Shown piece after piece: positions 1 to 13,816 of a stretch of 64,000 nucleotides of DNA. Position 1 is the stretch's first letter. Every line of letters begins with the position of its first letter. The notes below the pieces were generated by a model, which made no database searches, was not told where the DNA came from, and was given only the letters and a program-made list of their open reading frames with translations. Position numbers and translations under genes: made by a program. Origin of the DNA: Mediterraneibacter butyricigenes (GTDB lineage: Bacteria > Bacillota > Clostridia > Lachnospirales > Lachnospiraceae); the NCBI RefSeq assembly GCF_003574295.1, contig NZ_BHGK01000001.1, positions 1,488,001 to 1,552,000 of the forward strand, read 5' to 3'.

Positions 1-1211
1 TCTTCATTGCCCGGATACTGCGCACGTACCTGTTCTACGAACCGGCGGTCGATTTCCTGCACGATCTGATAAATACGCGGAAGCAGTCTGGAGAACAGGT
101 CGATCGGCCATTTTTCCAGGGCTTCTGCCATGATGGTATGGTTGGTGTAGGCACAGGTCTTTGTGGTAACTTCCCATGCTTCTTCCCAGTTCATGCCCTC
201 TTCATCGATCAGGATCCGCATCAGTTCCGGTACGGAAACGGTCGGGTGGGTATCATTCATCTGGATAACAACCTTTTCATATAACTTGTGCAGATCGTTT
301 CCATTTTCTTTTTTATACTTTGCGATCATAGCCTGCAAGCTTGCAGATACAAAGAAATACTGCTGTTTCAGACGCAGTTCTTTTCCTGCATAGTGATTAT
401 CATTCGGATAAAGAACCTCTACGATCGTCTTTGCCAGGTTTTCCTGCTCCACTGCCTTGTGATAATCTCCACGGTCAAAGGAGTCCAGACTGAAATCTGT
501 GATTGCCTGTGCATCCCAGATACGTAATGTATTTACCACATGGTTGCCATAGCCAATGATCGGCATATCATACGGAATTGCCAGAACGGATTCATAATTT
601 TCCTGAATAAATTTGTCCTTTCCGGTTACCGGATCTTTTTCAAACCGGATGTTTCCGCCAAATCTTACTTCCTTTGCATATTCTTCTCTGCGGACTTCAA
701 ACGGATTGCCGTCTTTCAGCCAGTTATCTGGAACTTCCACCTGGTATCCGTTCTCAATCTTCTGTTTAAACATTCCATAGCGATAACGGATTCCGCATCC
801 ATATGCCGGATAGCCCAGAGTTGCCAGAGAATCCAGGAAGCAGGCAGCCAGTCTTCCCAGGCCGCCATTTCCCAGTGCTGCATCCGGCTCCTGGTCCTCG
901 ATCACATTCAGATCGATTCCCAGTTCGTCCAGAGCCTCTTTTACTTCCTGATATGCCTGCAGATTGATCAGGTTGTTGCCCAGGGCACGACCCATCAAAA
1001 ACTCCATAGACATATAATAAACAGTTTTTACACCCTTTTTATACTGACGCTGGGTCTCGATCCAGTCGTCCATGATTACATCTTTTGCAGCATAAGATAC
1101 TGCCTGGAAAATCTGCTGCGGAGTTGCTTCGTCTAATGTCCGGCGAAACAGTCGCTTTACATTTTCCTTTACTTCTTTTTTAAATGTCTCTTTCTCAAAT
1201 AACTTGTTCAT
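1..1211 (-). CDS. glgP: Glycogen/maltodextrin phosphorylase, N-terminal part
   Basis: This gene encodes glycogen phosphorylase, which releases glucose 1-phosphate from alpha-1,4-glucan ends in the cytoplasm. Only the first ~403 codons are in the window; the usual family length is about 750-820 residues. The reading frame contains the hallmark stretch YYMSMEFLMGRALGNN around residues 60-75, then EDQEPDAALGNGGLGRLAAC and the NDTHPT motif near residue 340. The PLP-binding lysine lies outside the window. The ATG at 1211 follows the ileS stop codon by one base, so the two genes are probably co-transcribed and translationally coupled; only a weak purine-rich SD is visible. The family call is secure. 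Whether it acts on glycogen or maltodextrin cannot be told. Confidence 0.95.
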   Translation of the reverse strand, partial: MNKLFEKETFKKEVKENVKRLFRRTLDEATPQQIFQAVSYAAKDVIMDDWIETQRQYKKGVKTVYYMSMEFLMGRALGNNLINLQAYQEVKEALDELGIDLNVIEDQEPDAALGNGGLGRLAACFLDSLATLGYPAYGCGIRYRYGMFKQKIENGYQVEVPDNWLKDGNPFEVRREEYAKEVRFGGNIRFEKDPVTGKDKFIQENYESVLAIPYDMPIIGYGNHVVNTLRIWDAQAITDFSLDSFDRGDYHKAVEQENLAKTIVEVLYPNDNHYAGKELRLKQQYFFVSASLQAMIAKYKKENGNDLHKLYEKVVIQMNDTHPTVSVPELMRILIDEEGMNWEEAWEVTTKTCAYTNHTIMAEALEKWPIDLFSRLLPRIYQIVQEIDRRFVEQVRAQYPGNE

Positions 1212-1212
1212 G

Positions 1213-4200
1213 TTAGCTCTCTTTCTCAACACCCATTGTTACGGATTCTCCGTTGATATTCCATTCTTTGGTATATCCAACCGGTGCCGCATTTTTTACA
1301 TCCAGTGCAAGGACTTCGCTTCCGATCTGTTCTGCGTGTGCATCGAAAATTTCTTCGGCACATTCACTTCCCTGATAAGTAACATGGATCTTATCTGTCA
1401 CTTCGAAGCCAGCCTCTTTACGCATAGTCTGAATCTTACTGATCAGTTCGCGGACGAATCCTTCCTTCAGCAATTCTTCACTTAAGTTTGTATCCAGAAC
1501 AACAGTGATTCCATTGTCATCTTCCGATACATACCCTTCCATCTGTGCGGTATCGATCAGCAGATCTTCTTTGAACAGCGTGATCTCCTGCTCTCCAACT
1601 TTCAGTTTCAATGCGCCTGTGCTGTTGACTTCATCCATGGCCGCATTTCCATCCACTGCATCCAGTGCGCTTCGAATACCATTTAACATTTTACCATATT
1701 TCGGTCCTACTGTCTTTAACTGCGGTTTAAATGTGTATGAAGTAAACTCCCGAACATCGTCGGTAAATTTAACATTTTTCACATTCAGCTCGTCTCTGAC
1801 GATATCCTGATAATACTCCGGAAGATCAAATTCAGCCTTCACAAACATCTGACCGATCGGCTGACGGTTCTTGATGTTTGCAGTATTTCTGCAGGCACGT
1901 CCCATCACAACCAGCTTCAGGACATTATCCATGTTTGCTTCCAGTGTCTTGTCGATATAGTCCTCTTTTACTTCCGGATAATCACACAGATGAATACTTT
2001 CCGGTGCGGATTTGTCCAGGCTTCTTACCAGGTTCTGGTAAATCTGCTCTGTCATGAACGGAATCATCGGTGCAGCAACTTTTGAAACGGTAATAAGTGC
2101 GGTATACAATGTCATGTATGCATTGATCTTATCCTGTTCCATTCCCTTTGCCCAGAAACGTCCTCTGCTTCTTCTGACGTACCAGTTACTCATATCATCC
2201 ACGAAATCCTGAAGTGCTCTTGCAGTCTCCGGAATCCGGTAATTGCTTAAGTTTTCATCTACTGTCTTAACCAGTGTATTCAATTTAGACAGCAGCCATT
2301 TATCCATAACGGATAATTTTTCATAATCCAGTGTATACTTGGTTGCGTCGAACTCATCGATGTTCGCATACAGTACGAAGAATGCATAGGTATTCCACAG
2401 AGTTCCCATGAATTTTCTCTGGCCTTCCTGTACTGCCTTTCCATGAAAACGGTTCGGCAGCCACGGTGCAGAGTTGCTGTAGAAGTACCAGCGGATTGCA
2501 TCTGCTCCGTATGTCTGCAGTGCCTCAAACGGATCCACGGCATTTCCTTTGGACTTACTCATCTTCTGTCCGTTTTCATCCTGTACATGTCCCAGAACGA
2601 TGACGTTCTTATATGGTGCCTTGTTAAAGAGCAGGGTTGAAATTGCCAGCAGGGAGTAGAACCATCCTCTGGTCTGGTCTACCGCCTCGGAAATGAAATC
2701 TGCCGGGAACTGCTTCTCAAACAGGTCATGATTTTCAAACGGATAATGATGCTGCGCAAACGGCATGGAACCGGAATCGAACCAGCAGTCGATAACCTCC
2801 GGTACACGGTGCATCTCTCCGCCACATTCCGGACACTTGATGGTCACTGCATCAATGTATGGACGGTGCAGTTCGATATCCTCCGGACAGTTATCGGACA
2901 TGGATTTCAGTTCTTCGATGCTTCCGATGGAATGCATATGTCCACAGCTACATTCCCAGATATTCAGCGGAGTTCCCCAATAACGGTTTCGGCTGATTCC
3001 CCAGTCCTGTACATTTTCCAGCCAGTCACCGAAACGTCCTTTTCCGATGCTTTCCGGAATCCAGTTAATAGTATTATTATTTGCGATCAGGTCATCCTTT
3101 ACTTCTGTCATACGGATGAACCAGGATTCTCTTGCGTAATAGATCAGCGGAGTATCACATCTCCAGCAATGTGGATAGCTATGCTCAAATTTCGGTGCAT
3201 CGTACAGCAGTCCTCTTGCATCCAGGTCCTTCAATACTTCCGGATCTGCCTTCTTAACGAATAATCCGGCAAATGGAGTCGTCTCACCCATATTACCTTT
3301 TTCATCCACTAACTGTACAAACGGAAGGTCATATTTTCTTCCGACTTTCGCATCGTCTTCACCAAATGCAGGTGCGATATGAACCACGCCGGTACCATCT
3401 GTCAGTGTAACATAGGTATCGCAGGTTACAAAGAATGCCTTTTTATTCTGCTTTGCAGCACAGTCATATGCACACTGATACAGCGGTTCGTACTCTTTAT
3501 ATTCCAGTTCTTTTCCCTGGTAAGTTTCCAGTACTTCATATGCCGGTTTGCCATCTTCCGCGAGCTTACCAAGTACGGTATCAAGAAGTGCTGATGCCAT
3601 ATAATAGGTATATCCATCCGCGGCCTTTACCTTTGCATATTCCTCTTCCGGATTTACACAAAGACCGATATTGGATGGCAGAGTCCACGGAGTTGTGGTC
3701 CATGCCAGAATATAGGCATCTTCGTCTTTCACCTTAAATCTTACGATTGCAGAACGTTCTTTTACATCCTTATAGCCCTGTGCTACTTCCTGAGCAGACA
3801 GCGGAGTTCCACAACGCGGGCAATACGGAACGATCTTAAAGCCTTTATACAGAAGCTTCTTGTTCCAGATTTCTTTTAAAGCCCACCACTCGGACTCAAT
3901 GAAGTTATTATCATAGGTAACATATGGATGTTCCATATCAGCCCAAAAACCAACGGTACCGGAGAAATCTTCCCACATTCCTTTATATTTCCAGACACTT
4001 TCCTTACACTTTTTGATAAATGGTTCCAGACCATATTCTTCGATCTGATCCTTTCCATCCAGTCCAAGCATTTTTTCTACTTCCAGCTCTACCGGCAGTC
4101 CGTGTGTATCCCATCCGGCCTTTCTCGGAACCTGATATCCTTTCATGGTACGGTATCTCGGAATCATATCCTTGATAACACGGGTCAGCACATGACCGAT

Positions 4201-4365
4201 ATGCGGTTTTCCGTTTGCTGTCGGAGGTCCATCATAAAAGGTATATTCCGGACAGCCTTCTTTTTCATCCATACTCTTCTGGAAAATCTCATGATCATCC
4301 CAGAACTTTTCCACTTCTTTTTCCCGGTCTACAAATTTCAGATCGGTATCCACTTTCTGATACAT
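1213..4365 (-). CDS. ileS: Isoleucyl-tRNA synthetase
   Basis: Isoleucyl-tRNA synthetase (1050 aa) is a class I enzyme that charges tRNA-Ile, with a CP1 domain that edits mischarged valine. The HIGH signature is at residues 55-58 (GKPHIGHVL) and KMSKS is in GQKMSKSKGN. Cys pairs (CPRCG, CWRC, CSCGH, CPECGG) suggest metal-binding knuckles. The length and layout resemble the longer, eukaryote-like ileS2 type often associated with mupirocin resistance, rather than the ~920-residue E. coli type; that assignment is inferred. The ATG at 4365 is chosen because AGGAGG lies just upstream (4372-4377); upstream in-frame ATGs fall in the T-box leader. A T-box controls the gene. glgP follows immediately. 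Confidence 0.97.
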   Translation of the reverse strand: MYQKVDTDLKFVDREKEVEKFWDDHEIFQKSMDEKEGCPEYTFYDGPPTANGKPHIGHVLTRVIKDMIPRYRTMKGYQVPRKAGWDTHGLPVELEVEKMLGLDGKDQIEEYGLEPFIKKCKESVWKYKGMWEDFSGTVGFWADMEHPYVTYDNNFIESEWWALKEIWNKKLLYKGFKIVPYCPRCGTPLSAQEVAQGYKDVKERSAIVRFKVKDEDAYILAWTTTPWTLPSNIGLCVNPEEEYAKVKAADGYTYYMASALLDTVLGKLAEDGKPAYEVLETYQGKELEYKEYEPLYQCAYDCAAKQNKKAFFVTCDTYVTLTDGTGVVHIAPAFGEDDAKVGRKYDLPFVQLVDEKGNMGETTPFAGLFVKKADPEVLKDLDARGLLYDAPKFEHSYPHCWRCDTPLIYYARESWFIRMTEVKDDLIANNNTINWIPESIGKGRFGDWLENVQDWGISRNRYWGTPLNIWECSCGHMHSIGSIEELKSMSDNCPEDIELHRPYIDAVTIKCPECGGEMHRVPEVIDCWFDSGSMPFAQHHYPFENHDLFEKQFPADFISEAVDQTRGWFYSLLAISTLLFNKAPYKNVIVLGHVQDENGQKMSKSKGNAVDPFEALQTYGADAIRWYFYSNSAPWLPNRFHGKAVQEGQRKFMGTLWNTYAFFVLYANIDEFDATKYTLDYEKLSVMDKWLLSKLNTLVKTVDENLSNYRIPETARALQDFVDDMSNWYVRRSRGRFWAKGMEQDKINAYMTLYTALITVSKVAAPMIPFMTEQIYQNLVRSLDKSAPESIHLCDYPEVKEDYIDKTLEANMDNVLKLVVMGRACRNTANIKNRQPIGQMFVKAEFDLPEYYQDIVRDELNVKNVKFTDDVREFTSYTFKPQLKTVGPKYGKMLNGIRSALDAVDGNAAMDEVNSTGALKLKVGEQEITLFKEDLLIDTAQMEGYVSEDDNGITVVLDTNLSEELLKEGFVRELISKIQTMRKEAGFEVTDKIHVTYQGSECAEEIFDAHAEQIGSEVLALDVKNAAPVGYTKEWNINGESVTMGVEKES

Positions 4366-4412
4366 AACTTTTCCTCCATCTCTGAAAACTATAAGAAGCA
4401 TTGTAACAAAAC

Positions 4413-4675
4413 AAAAAAGCTTCCGTCCTGTAAAAGGACGAAAGCCTGTACTTTCGTTATACCACCTGTTACAACGCACCAACATGCGTGTTCCCTTTAA
4501 CGGCGGAACACCGTCAGAAGTTACTCCATCTCGCTATCTTCTTTTCATAGCCCCTTGTTTCACACTCTGCTGCTCGGGAGTGATATTCGGACTTACATTA
4601 CCGGCACCGGGATCCCACCATCCCCGGCTCTCTGAAGCTTTCAAACGTAGCCTACTGTCTCCGTCTTCACATTCT
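4413..4675 (-). promoter_or_regulatory. T-box leader of ileS (Ile specifier)
   Basis: This is the untranslated leader of ileS. Read on the minus strand it ends in a classical T-box: the T-box sequence AGGTGGTATAACGAAAG (4451-4467) can form the antiterminator, and it competes with a terminator hairpin (11-bp stem at 4419-4445, followed by TTTTTTG at 4413-4418). A candidate specifier codon ATC (Ile) lies in GAATATCACTC, with ATC at 4582-4584, matching the gene downstream. Uncharged tRNA-Ile would stabilise the antiterminator. Stem I folding was judged by eye only. Confidence 0.88.
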
Positions 4676-4682
4676 CCGTATT

Positions 4683-4711
4683 ATTATAGTAACAAAAAAC
4701 GATTTCGTCAA
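4683..4711 (-). promoter_or_regulatory. Sigma-A type promoter of ileS
   Basis: TTGACG (4706-4711) and TATAAT (4683-4688) are separated by exactly 17 bases on the minus strand. They sit just upstream of the T-box leader, which places the transcription start near 4676. Confidence 0.85.
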
Positions 4712-4758
4712 GCCCACGATACCTGCAATTTCCCGGTTCCTGTCAGTTATATTACGTT

Positions 4759-6342
4759 TTATCTTGAACTTTTATTCCTCCGGTTCTTTGTGCTCTTACC
4801 AGCTCCTGCTCTTCTGTTCCCCGTGCGGCCATTTCCCGAGTGACTGTTTCTCTTTCGTCTCCTTGCATTTCTGTAGCTTTTCTTTATACTCAGCACCATT
4901 GCAAAGATTCCCAAGAGAATCACTGCAAGCCCTCCGATTACCAGAAGCACTTTTGTTTTTAAATCGAATGTTCTTTTCTCACAACGATCATTTTTCACTT
5001 TGTGAAGTTTCGGATCCGATTTTCCTGCCATCTTTTTATAATAAGAAGCCTTCAGAACCACCTCCGCTTTTCCTACACACTGCCCTTTATACTGATAGAT
5101 AGCCTGTGCCTCCCGGTTTTCACCTCCGCTGACCAGCTCATATTCTACACTTACATCTTTCAGGTCCAGATCTTTCGGCAGCACTACATAAGGATTCTCG
5201 GTCAGACATTTTTCTACCTTCCGGCTGTCCATTTCATTTTCCAGAGAAACCTTCTTGAAATTCTGGAACACGTACTCGAACATCGCCTTCGTATCTGTAT
5301 AAACATTTGCCCCATAAGAATGAAGATTCACTGCAACCAACTGCAATTCTCCATTATCCGCAAATGTAACCAGCGTAGTCTTTGCCTGATCCGTAAATCC
5401 GGTCTTCCCTCCCACACAATATTCATAATAATACTGATTGTTGGCATAAAGCATCTTATGATTCTGCTGAAAGGTTCTGGCCTCATTTACCAGATTCGTA
5501 GGTGGAATGGTATGACTTAAGGACTGTTCGATCGTCCGGAATTCTTCCTGCTGAAAGACCGCTGCTCCAATCAAAGCCATATCATGCGCCGTCGTATAAT
5601 GCTCCTCATCATGCAGCCCATTTGCATTCATCCAATGAGAATTTGTACATCCTAACTCCTTAGATCGGAGATTCATCTGCTGAATAAAGGTATCATAATC
5701 TCCGCCCATCTTCGCGCCAACACTCTCAGCAACCGCATGTGATACCTCGTTTGCCGAAGCCAGCAACACCGCATACAGGGCATCTTCCAGCGTAATTTCT
5801 TCTCCTGCACGCATTCCTATATGAGCATCTCCCGGCTCCAGAAAAGAAACACTGTCCTGGGTAAACGTCACCTTATCCGTCAATTCCGCATTTTCCAGTG
5901 CAACCAACGTCGTCAGAAGCTTGGTGATACTTGCCGGATAATATTTTCCATCCATATTCTTGGCGTACAGAATCGCTCCGCTGTTCACATCCATCACAAC
6001 CGCTCCGCCGGCATAGACAGATGGTCCCTGCGGCCAGTTCTTTACTTCATTTGTCTCCGGTGTAATCGCATAAGATTCATTCATCTCTTTCTGTTTCGCT
6101 TCCTGTTCCTTCTGCGCCTGCTGTTCCGGTGTCAGCGTCTCCTGCTGTGCTGCCGCTTCTTCTGCATGCACAGTCTGTATGGAATTCCTCGAAAATATAG
6201 ATTTTCCATTATTTTCGGAATTCCCACTCTCCCATAAGATTCCGATACCTCCTGTATGAAATAGTAGTGCAAACAACAAGATTCCGCTCCATATCTTTGT
6301 CCAAAGTTTTTTTCTATTTCTGATTCCGGTTTTATTTTTCAT
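4759..6342 (-). CDS. D-alanyl-D-alanine carboxypeptidase (S11 family, DacA/DacF-like)
   Basis: This is a penicillin-binding carboxypeptidase (527 aa) that trims the terminal D-Ala from peptidoglycan stem peptides outside the membrane. All three catalytic motifs are visible: SITK at 138-141, SAN at 196-198 and KTG at 313-315. A basic N-terminus plus a hydrophobic stretch (about 17-37) acts as signal or anchor. A Gln/Glu-rich linker (about 60-90) precedes the catalytic domain. A C-terminal helix (about 465-490) followed by an Arg/Lys-rich tail looks like a membrane anchor with a basic cytoplasmic end, longer than the usual amphipathic anchor. It lies upstream of the ileS promoter in the same orientation. 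The family is secure; the exact paralogue (dacA, dacF or dacB) is not. Confidence 0.93.
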   Translation of the reverse strand: MKNKTGIRNRKKLWTKIWSGILLFALLFHTGGIGILWESGNSENNGKSIFSRNSIQTVHAEEAAAQQETLTPEQQAQKEQEAKQKEMNESYAITPETNEVKNWPQGPSVYAGGAVVMDVNSGAILYAKNMDGKYYPASITKLLTTLVALENAELTDKVTFTQDSVSFLEPGDAHIGMRAGEEITLEDALYAVLLASANEVSHAVAESVGAKMGGDYDTFIQQMNLRSKELGCTNSHWMNANGLHDEEHYTTAHDMALIGAAVFQQEEFRTIEQSLSHTIPPTNLVNEARTFQQNHKMLYANNQYYYEYCVGGKTGFTDQAKTTLVTFADNGELQLVAVNLHSYGANVYTDTKAMFEYVFQNFKKVSLENEMDSRKVEKCLTENPYVVLPKDLDLKDVSVEYELVSGGENREAQAIYQYKGQCVGKAEVVLKASYYKKMAGKSDPKLHKVKNDRCEKRTFDLKTKVLLVIGGLAVILLGIFAMVLSIKKSYRNARRRKRNSHSGNGRTGNRRAGAGKSTKNRRNKSSR

Positions 6343-6552
6343 TGATTACTTTTTCCTCATTTATTTTCTATACTGTTTCGCATCTTATTTTACTGTATTT
6401 ATATTTCATATTCTGTACATATAATAAATAATTAAATACAGCCTGTCTTTATTAACTTATATTTTATCATATGTCTTATAAAATGAAAACTAAACCAAAT
6501 TCAAAACTCCACGCCTAAAATGAAACTATGAGAAACACTCTTTGTGACATAA

Positions 6553-6591
6553 ATAAAAAGGCTAAATCCATGTCTTTACATGAATTTAGCC
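6553..6591 (-). terminator. Terminator of the rRNA-tRNA operon
   Basis: Downstream of tRNA-Phe on the minus strand, GGCTAAAT pairs with ATTTAGCC (outer stem of a 13-bp hairpin with one mismatch, 6560-6591). TTTTT follows directly. This is a standard intrinsic terminator. Confidence 0.9.
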
Positions 6592-6601
6592 AAAAATAAA
6601 A

Positions 6602-6674
<73 letters not shown>

Positions 6675-6696
6675 ATTTAGCACATAAAATGTGCGA

Positions 6697-6771
<75 letters not shown>

Positions 6772-6784
6772 ATATTAAGTTTAA

Positions 6785-6857
6785 AGCCGATGATCGGACT
6801 CGAACCGATAACCTGCTGATTACAAATCAGCTGCTCTGCCAATTGAGCCACATCGGC
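6785..6857 (-). tRNA. tRNA-Thr (TGT)
   Basis: A 73-nt cloverleaf with acceptor GCCGATG/CATCGGC and anticodon loop TTTGTAA giving TGT, which reads ACA. Confidence 0.96.
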
Positions 6858-6884
6858 AAGAATCAAATCTAGCCATTCGGCTAA

Positions 6885-6966
6885 TGGATGGAGAAGGATT
6901 CGAACCTTCGAAGGCGTCGCCAACAGATTTACAGTCTGCCCCCTTTGGCCACTCGGGAATCCATCC
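6885..6966 (-). tRNA. tRNA-Tyr (GTA)
   Basis: An 82-nt type II tRNA with a long variable arm. The acceptor is GGATGGA/TCCATCC and the anticodon in ACTGTAAAT is GTA. Confidence 0.96.
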
Positions 6967-6972
6967 ACGTAG

Positions 6973-7045
6973 TGGGACCTACAGGGCTCGAACCTGTGAC
7001 CCTCTGCTTGTAAGGCAGATGCTCTCCCAGCTGAGCTAAGATCCC
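6973..7045 (-). tRNA. tRNA-Val (TAC)
   Basis: A 73-nt cloverleaf with acceptor GGGATCT/AGGTCCC and anticodon loop CTTACAA giving TAC. Confidence 0.96.
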
Positions 7046-7049
7046 ACAA

Positions 7050-7123
7050 CGACCCAGAAGAGACTCGAACTCTCGACCTCCGCCGTGACAGGGCGGCGCT
7101 CTAACCAACTGAGCCACTGGGCC
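7050..7123 (-). tRNA. tRNA-Asp (GTC)
   Basis: A 74-nt cloverleaf with acceptor GGCCCAG/CTGGGTC and anticodon GTC in CCTGTCACG. It is the first tRNA after the 23S gene, about 90 nt downstream, with no 5S gene in between. Confidence 0.96.
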
Positions 7124-7211
7124 ACACAAAACTAATGCTTTGCGTTAGAAGGTATGTACCTTCAAAATCACATACAAAGAACTCTTTCATCCATTCTCCT
7201 ATCACCTGTTT

Positions 7212-10100
<2,889 letters not shown>

Positions 10101-10530
10101 AACTTGCTTCGATTCACGGGAATGAATCTCAGCCACACATGTATAGCGTTACATGCGTTGGTAATAGTTCAATTATTTTAGTTCGTTTTCTTCGAACAAG
10201 TTAATGTTGTTAACATTACCTCGGATGTCTTGATATTTCTATCTTATCTTTGTATGCGATTTTCAAGGTACATAAAGATGCTCGATGTTGCTTCGCATCT
10301 TCTCTTTATTTCATTGACTGAATTTATCAGTCATTAGAAACCTGAACACTTTTAGAACTTCCTCTTTCTTTTTGTTCAACTCTCTAATCACTGGTAAAAC
10401 CAGCTATCCGAACAGCACTTCCCTGCTGATGGGGTTGACCTCAGGCTCCCCTCTTTTCAGTTGCCTGTGTCTGTATCTATGCATAAATGTCGAGCAGCGA
10501 TTCCGCTCTTTCATTTATTCTTTTTCAATT
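10101..10530 (-). other. 5S-23S internal spacer
   Basis: This ~430-bp spacer separates the 5S gene from the downstream 23S gene. No tRNA (Ala or Ile) is visible in it. It is AT-rich with short inverted repeats, probably RNase III processing stems. I see no protein-coding gene. Confidence 0.7.
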
Positions 10531-10646
10531 TTGGCGGCCACCTACTCTCCCACACCGTTACCAGTGCAGTACCATCGGCCGCTTAAGGCTTAACCATCGT
10601 GTTCGGGATGAGAACGGGTGTTTCCCTTAAGCGCATCGCCACCAAA
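10531..10646 (-). rRNA. 5S ribosomal RNA, located between 16S and 23S
   Basis: A 5S rRNA of about 116 nt. On the minus strand it begins TGGTGGCGATGCGC, contains CCCGAACACGATGGTTAAG, and ends GTAGGTGGCCGCCA; the two ends pair as helix I. It lies about 100 nt downstream of the 16S gene and about 430 nt upstream of the 23S gene. Bacterial operons usually have 5S after 23S. No other 5S is seen after the 23S gene. Confidence 0.95.
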
Positions 10647-10746
10647 AACCTTTAGGTTATTGATAACCCAACAATAGACAACAGCACTCTCTACTTTTTC
10701 TTCCGTTTTAGTTGGATTGTTCCAGACGAAAGAAATATTTCTTTAT

Positions 10747-12285
<1,539 letters not shown>

Positions 12286-12618
12286 AGAACTTAGGCTTTG
12301 TTCTTTGAAGCCTTATGTTCGTTTACGCTTCGCATGTTCTGAGCGAGGTCTCCCACGAACTTAGAACTGTCGAAGCTTCTTCGTTTGTGTCCAGTTCAGA
12401 ATCAACCTTCTGGCTAATTCTTCCCTTTTTACTGTTGTTTGGCATTGAACACTTGATGAGGTTCTTCACGAATCTAGTGTGAAAGCCGTTCGGCTTCGCC
12501 GAACTTCCTCGTGTCCAATACGTTCTTGAATTTTTTCTCTTATAAGAAATTTTCAAGGGTTGTTGTCTATTGTTCAGTTATCAATGTTCTTTTTCTTTGC
12601 TGTGCTCTCACGAGTCAG
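12286..12618 (-). other. rRNA operon leader
   Basis: This is the ~330-nt transcribed leader between the rrn promoter and 16S. It holds inverted repeats likely to pair with the 16S trailer for processing. I see no coding sequence. Confidence 0.65.
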
Positions 12619-12625
12619 CCTAAAT

Positions 12626-12655
12626 ATAATACCATACATCTTTAAGCTTTGTCAA
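12626..12655 (-). promoter_or_regulatory. rRNA operon promoter
   Basis: TTGACA (12650-12655) and TATTAT (12626-12631) on the minus strand are spaced 18 bp. AT-rich upstream sequence (runs of A/T at 12660-12690) resembles an UP element. Confidence 0.78.
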
Positions 12656-12709
12656 CAGTTTTTTAAACTTTTTTTAAAAACTTTTTCGAAGCAGTTCTTA
12701 TATTTAGAA

Positions 12710-12797
12710 CGGAGAAAGAGGGATTTGAACCCTCGCGCCGGTCACCCGACCTACACCCTTAGCAGGGGCGCCTCTTCAGCCTCTTGAGTATTTCTCC
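12710..12797 (-). tRNA. tRNA-Ser (GCT)
   Basis: An 88-nt type II tRNA with acceptor GGAGAAA/TTTCTCC, anticodon loop CTGCTAA giving GCT, and a long variable arm. It has its own promoter and sits just upstream of the rrn promoter. Confidence 0.95.
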
Positions 12798-12870
12798 AGC
12801 TACTGAATCAACCTACCAATGATAGGCCTGTATTCAATTACACTTTGCATTTTCGCTGAGTGCAAAAGTT

Positions 12871-12899
12871 ATTATACTAAAAGCTTTTCTTTCTGTCAA
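12871..12899 (-). promoter_or_regulatory. tRNA-Ser promoter
   Basis: TTGACA (12894-12899) and TATAAT (12871-12876) are separated by 17 bp on the minus strand, a consensus promoter driving tRNA-Ser and possibly reading on into the rRNA operon. Confidence 0.87.
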
Positions 12900-12995
12900 T
12901 GTCTATTTCACATTTTTATAAGATTTTTTTATGCGCTCTTTTAAGCCTGATTTCTAAGTTCCATCTCTTCCCAGATATGGTTCTTTCACGCTCTG

Positions 12996-13017
12996 TTTCT
13001 TCTATATATAGAAGAAA
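12996..13017. repeat. 22-bp perfect palindrome downstream of plsC
   Basis: A palindrome built on TTTCTTCTATATATAGAAGA lies 49 bp past the plsC stop. It may be a weak transcript end for the plsC operon, but no clear U-run follows. Confidence 0.4.
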
Positions 13018-13065
13018 ACCAGACCTATTTATTCCCAGGCACATCCATGATGCAGTCTGCTACAA

Positions 13066-13794
13066 CTATTCTGCAAGATGTTCATCGATCGTCTTCTGAA
13101 CCTGATCATGAACAATCGCTGCTATCTCCGTCGTTTTCATATCTTTATAATCCTCATAATACATCGGTTTCAGAAAATGCACCTGCACAACAGCCTGTCT
13201 GATGGAGTGGGTGTCAAAGGGTTTGAAAGAATCAACCAACGCAACCGGTATGATCGGGCACCTCGCCTTGGTCGCTGCTTTAAAACTTCCTCCTTTAAAC
13301 TCTCCGATTTTATTTCCATTTTTGGAGCGGGTTCCTTCCGGAAAAATCAGATAATTTCTTCCACTTTGAACTTCCTTTGTGACACTCATAATAACTTTCA
13401 TCGACTGACGAATATCTTCTCTGTCCATCATATAGGCTTTCATACAGGCAAACACCTCTTTTAAAAACGGAACTTTTGCCACTTCTTTTTTAAATACAAC
13501 GGAAAACGGAGTCGGACACGCTTCCATAATCGCAAGCACATCAAACAATCCCTGATGATTAGGAAAAAACATAAATCCATTTTCCTTCGGAATATTTTCC
13601 GCCCCATAGACATCTATCCGGACATTTCCCCCTTTAACTGCCCGATGATCAATAAATCTCAACATTTCATAACGCTGTTCTTCCGTATATTTCTCCACAT
13701 GCGCTGCATAATAGCACAACTTAAACCACATTATTGGCACCAGAAAAATATTTCGCAGCACCATCATCACGATTCTTCCCATTTTTTTACTCAC
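13066..13794 (-). CDS. plsC: 1-acyl-sn-glycerol-3-phosphate acyltransferase
   Basis: This enzyme (242 aa) acylates lysophosphatidic acid to phosphatidic acid at the membrane, the second acylation step of phospholipid synthesis. The catalytic motif NHQGLFD (the NHxxxxD family signature, first His at about residue 79) and the FPEGTRSK motif (about residue 150) are visible. A hydrophobic N-terminal segment (about 8-28) should anchor it. The start is only about 22 bp after the fumarase beta gene in the same direction, so it is probably the last gene of that operon. No metabolic link with fumarase is evident. Confidence 0.93.
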   Translation of the reverse strand: MSKKMGRIVMMVLRNIFLVPIMWFKLCYYAAHVEKYTEEQRYEMLRFIDHRAVKGGNVRIDVYGAENIPKENGFMFFPNHQGLFDVLAIMEACPTPFSVVFKKEVAKVPFLKEVFACMKAYMMDREDIRQSMKVIMSVTKEVQSGRNYLIFPEGTRSKNGNKIGEFKGGSFKAATKARCPIIPVALVDSFKPFDTHSIRQAVVQVHFLKPMYYEDYKDMKTTEIAAIVHDQVQKTIDEHLAE

Positions 13795-13816
13795 TTTCGT
13801 ATCTTTTCTTTTGTTT

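Noticed and set aside
4366-4485. N-terminal extension of ileS by 40 codons
   Set aside because: The extra codons fall in the T-box terminator and antiterminator, and the ATG at 4365 has a strong SD.
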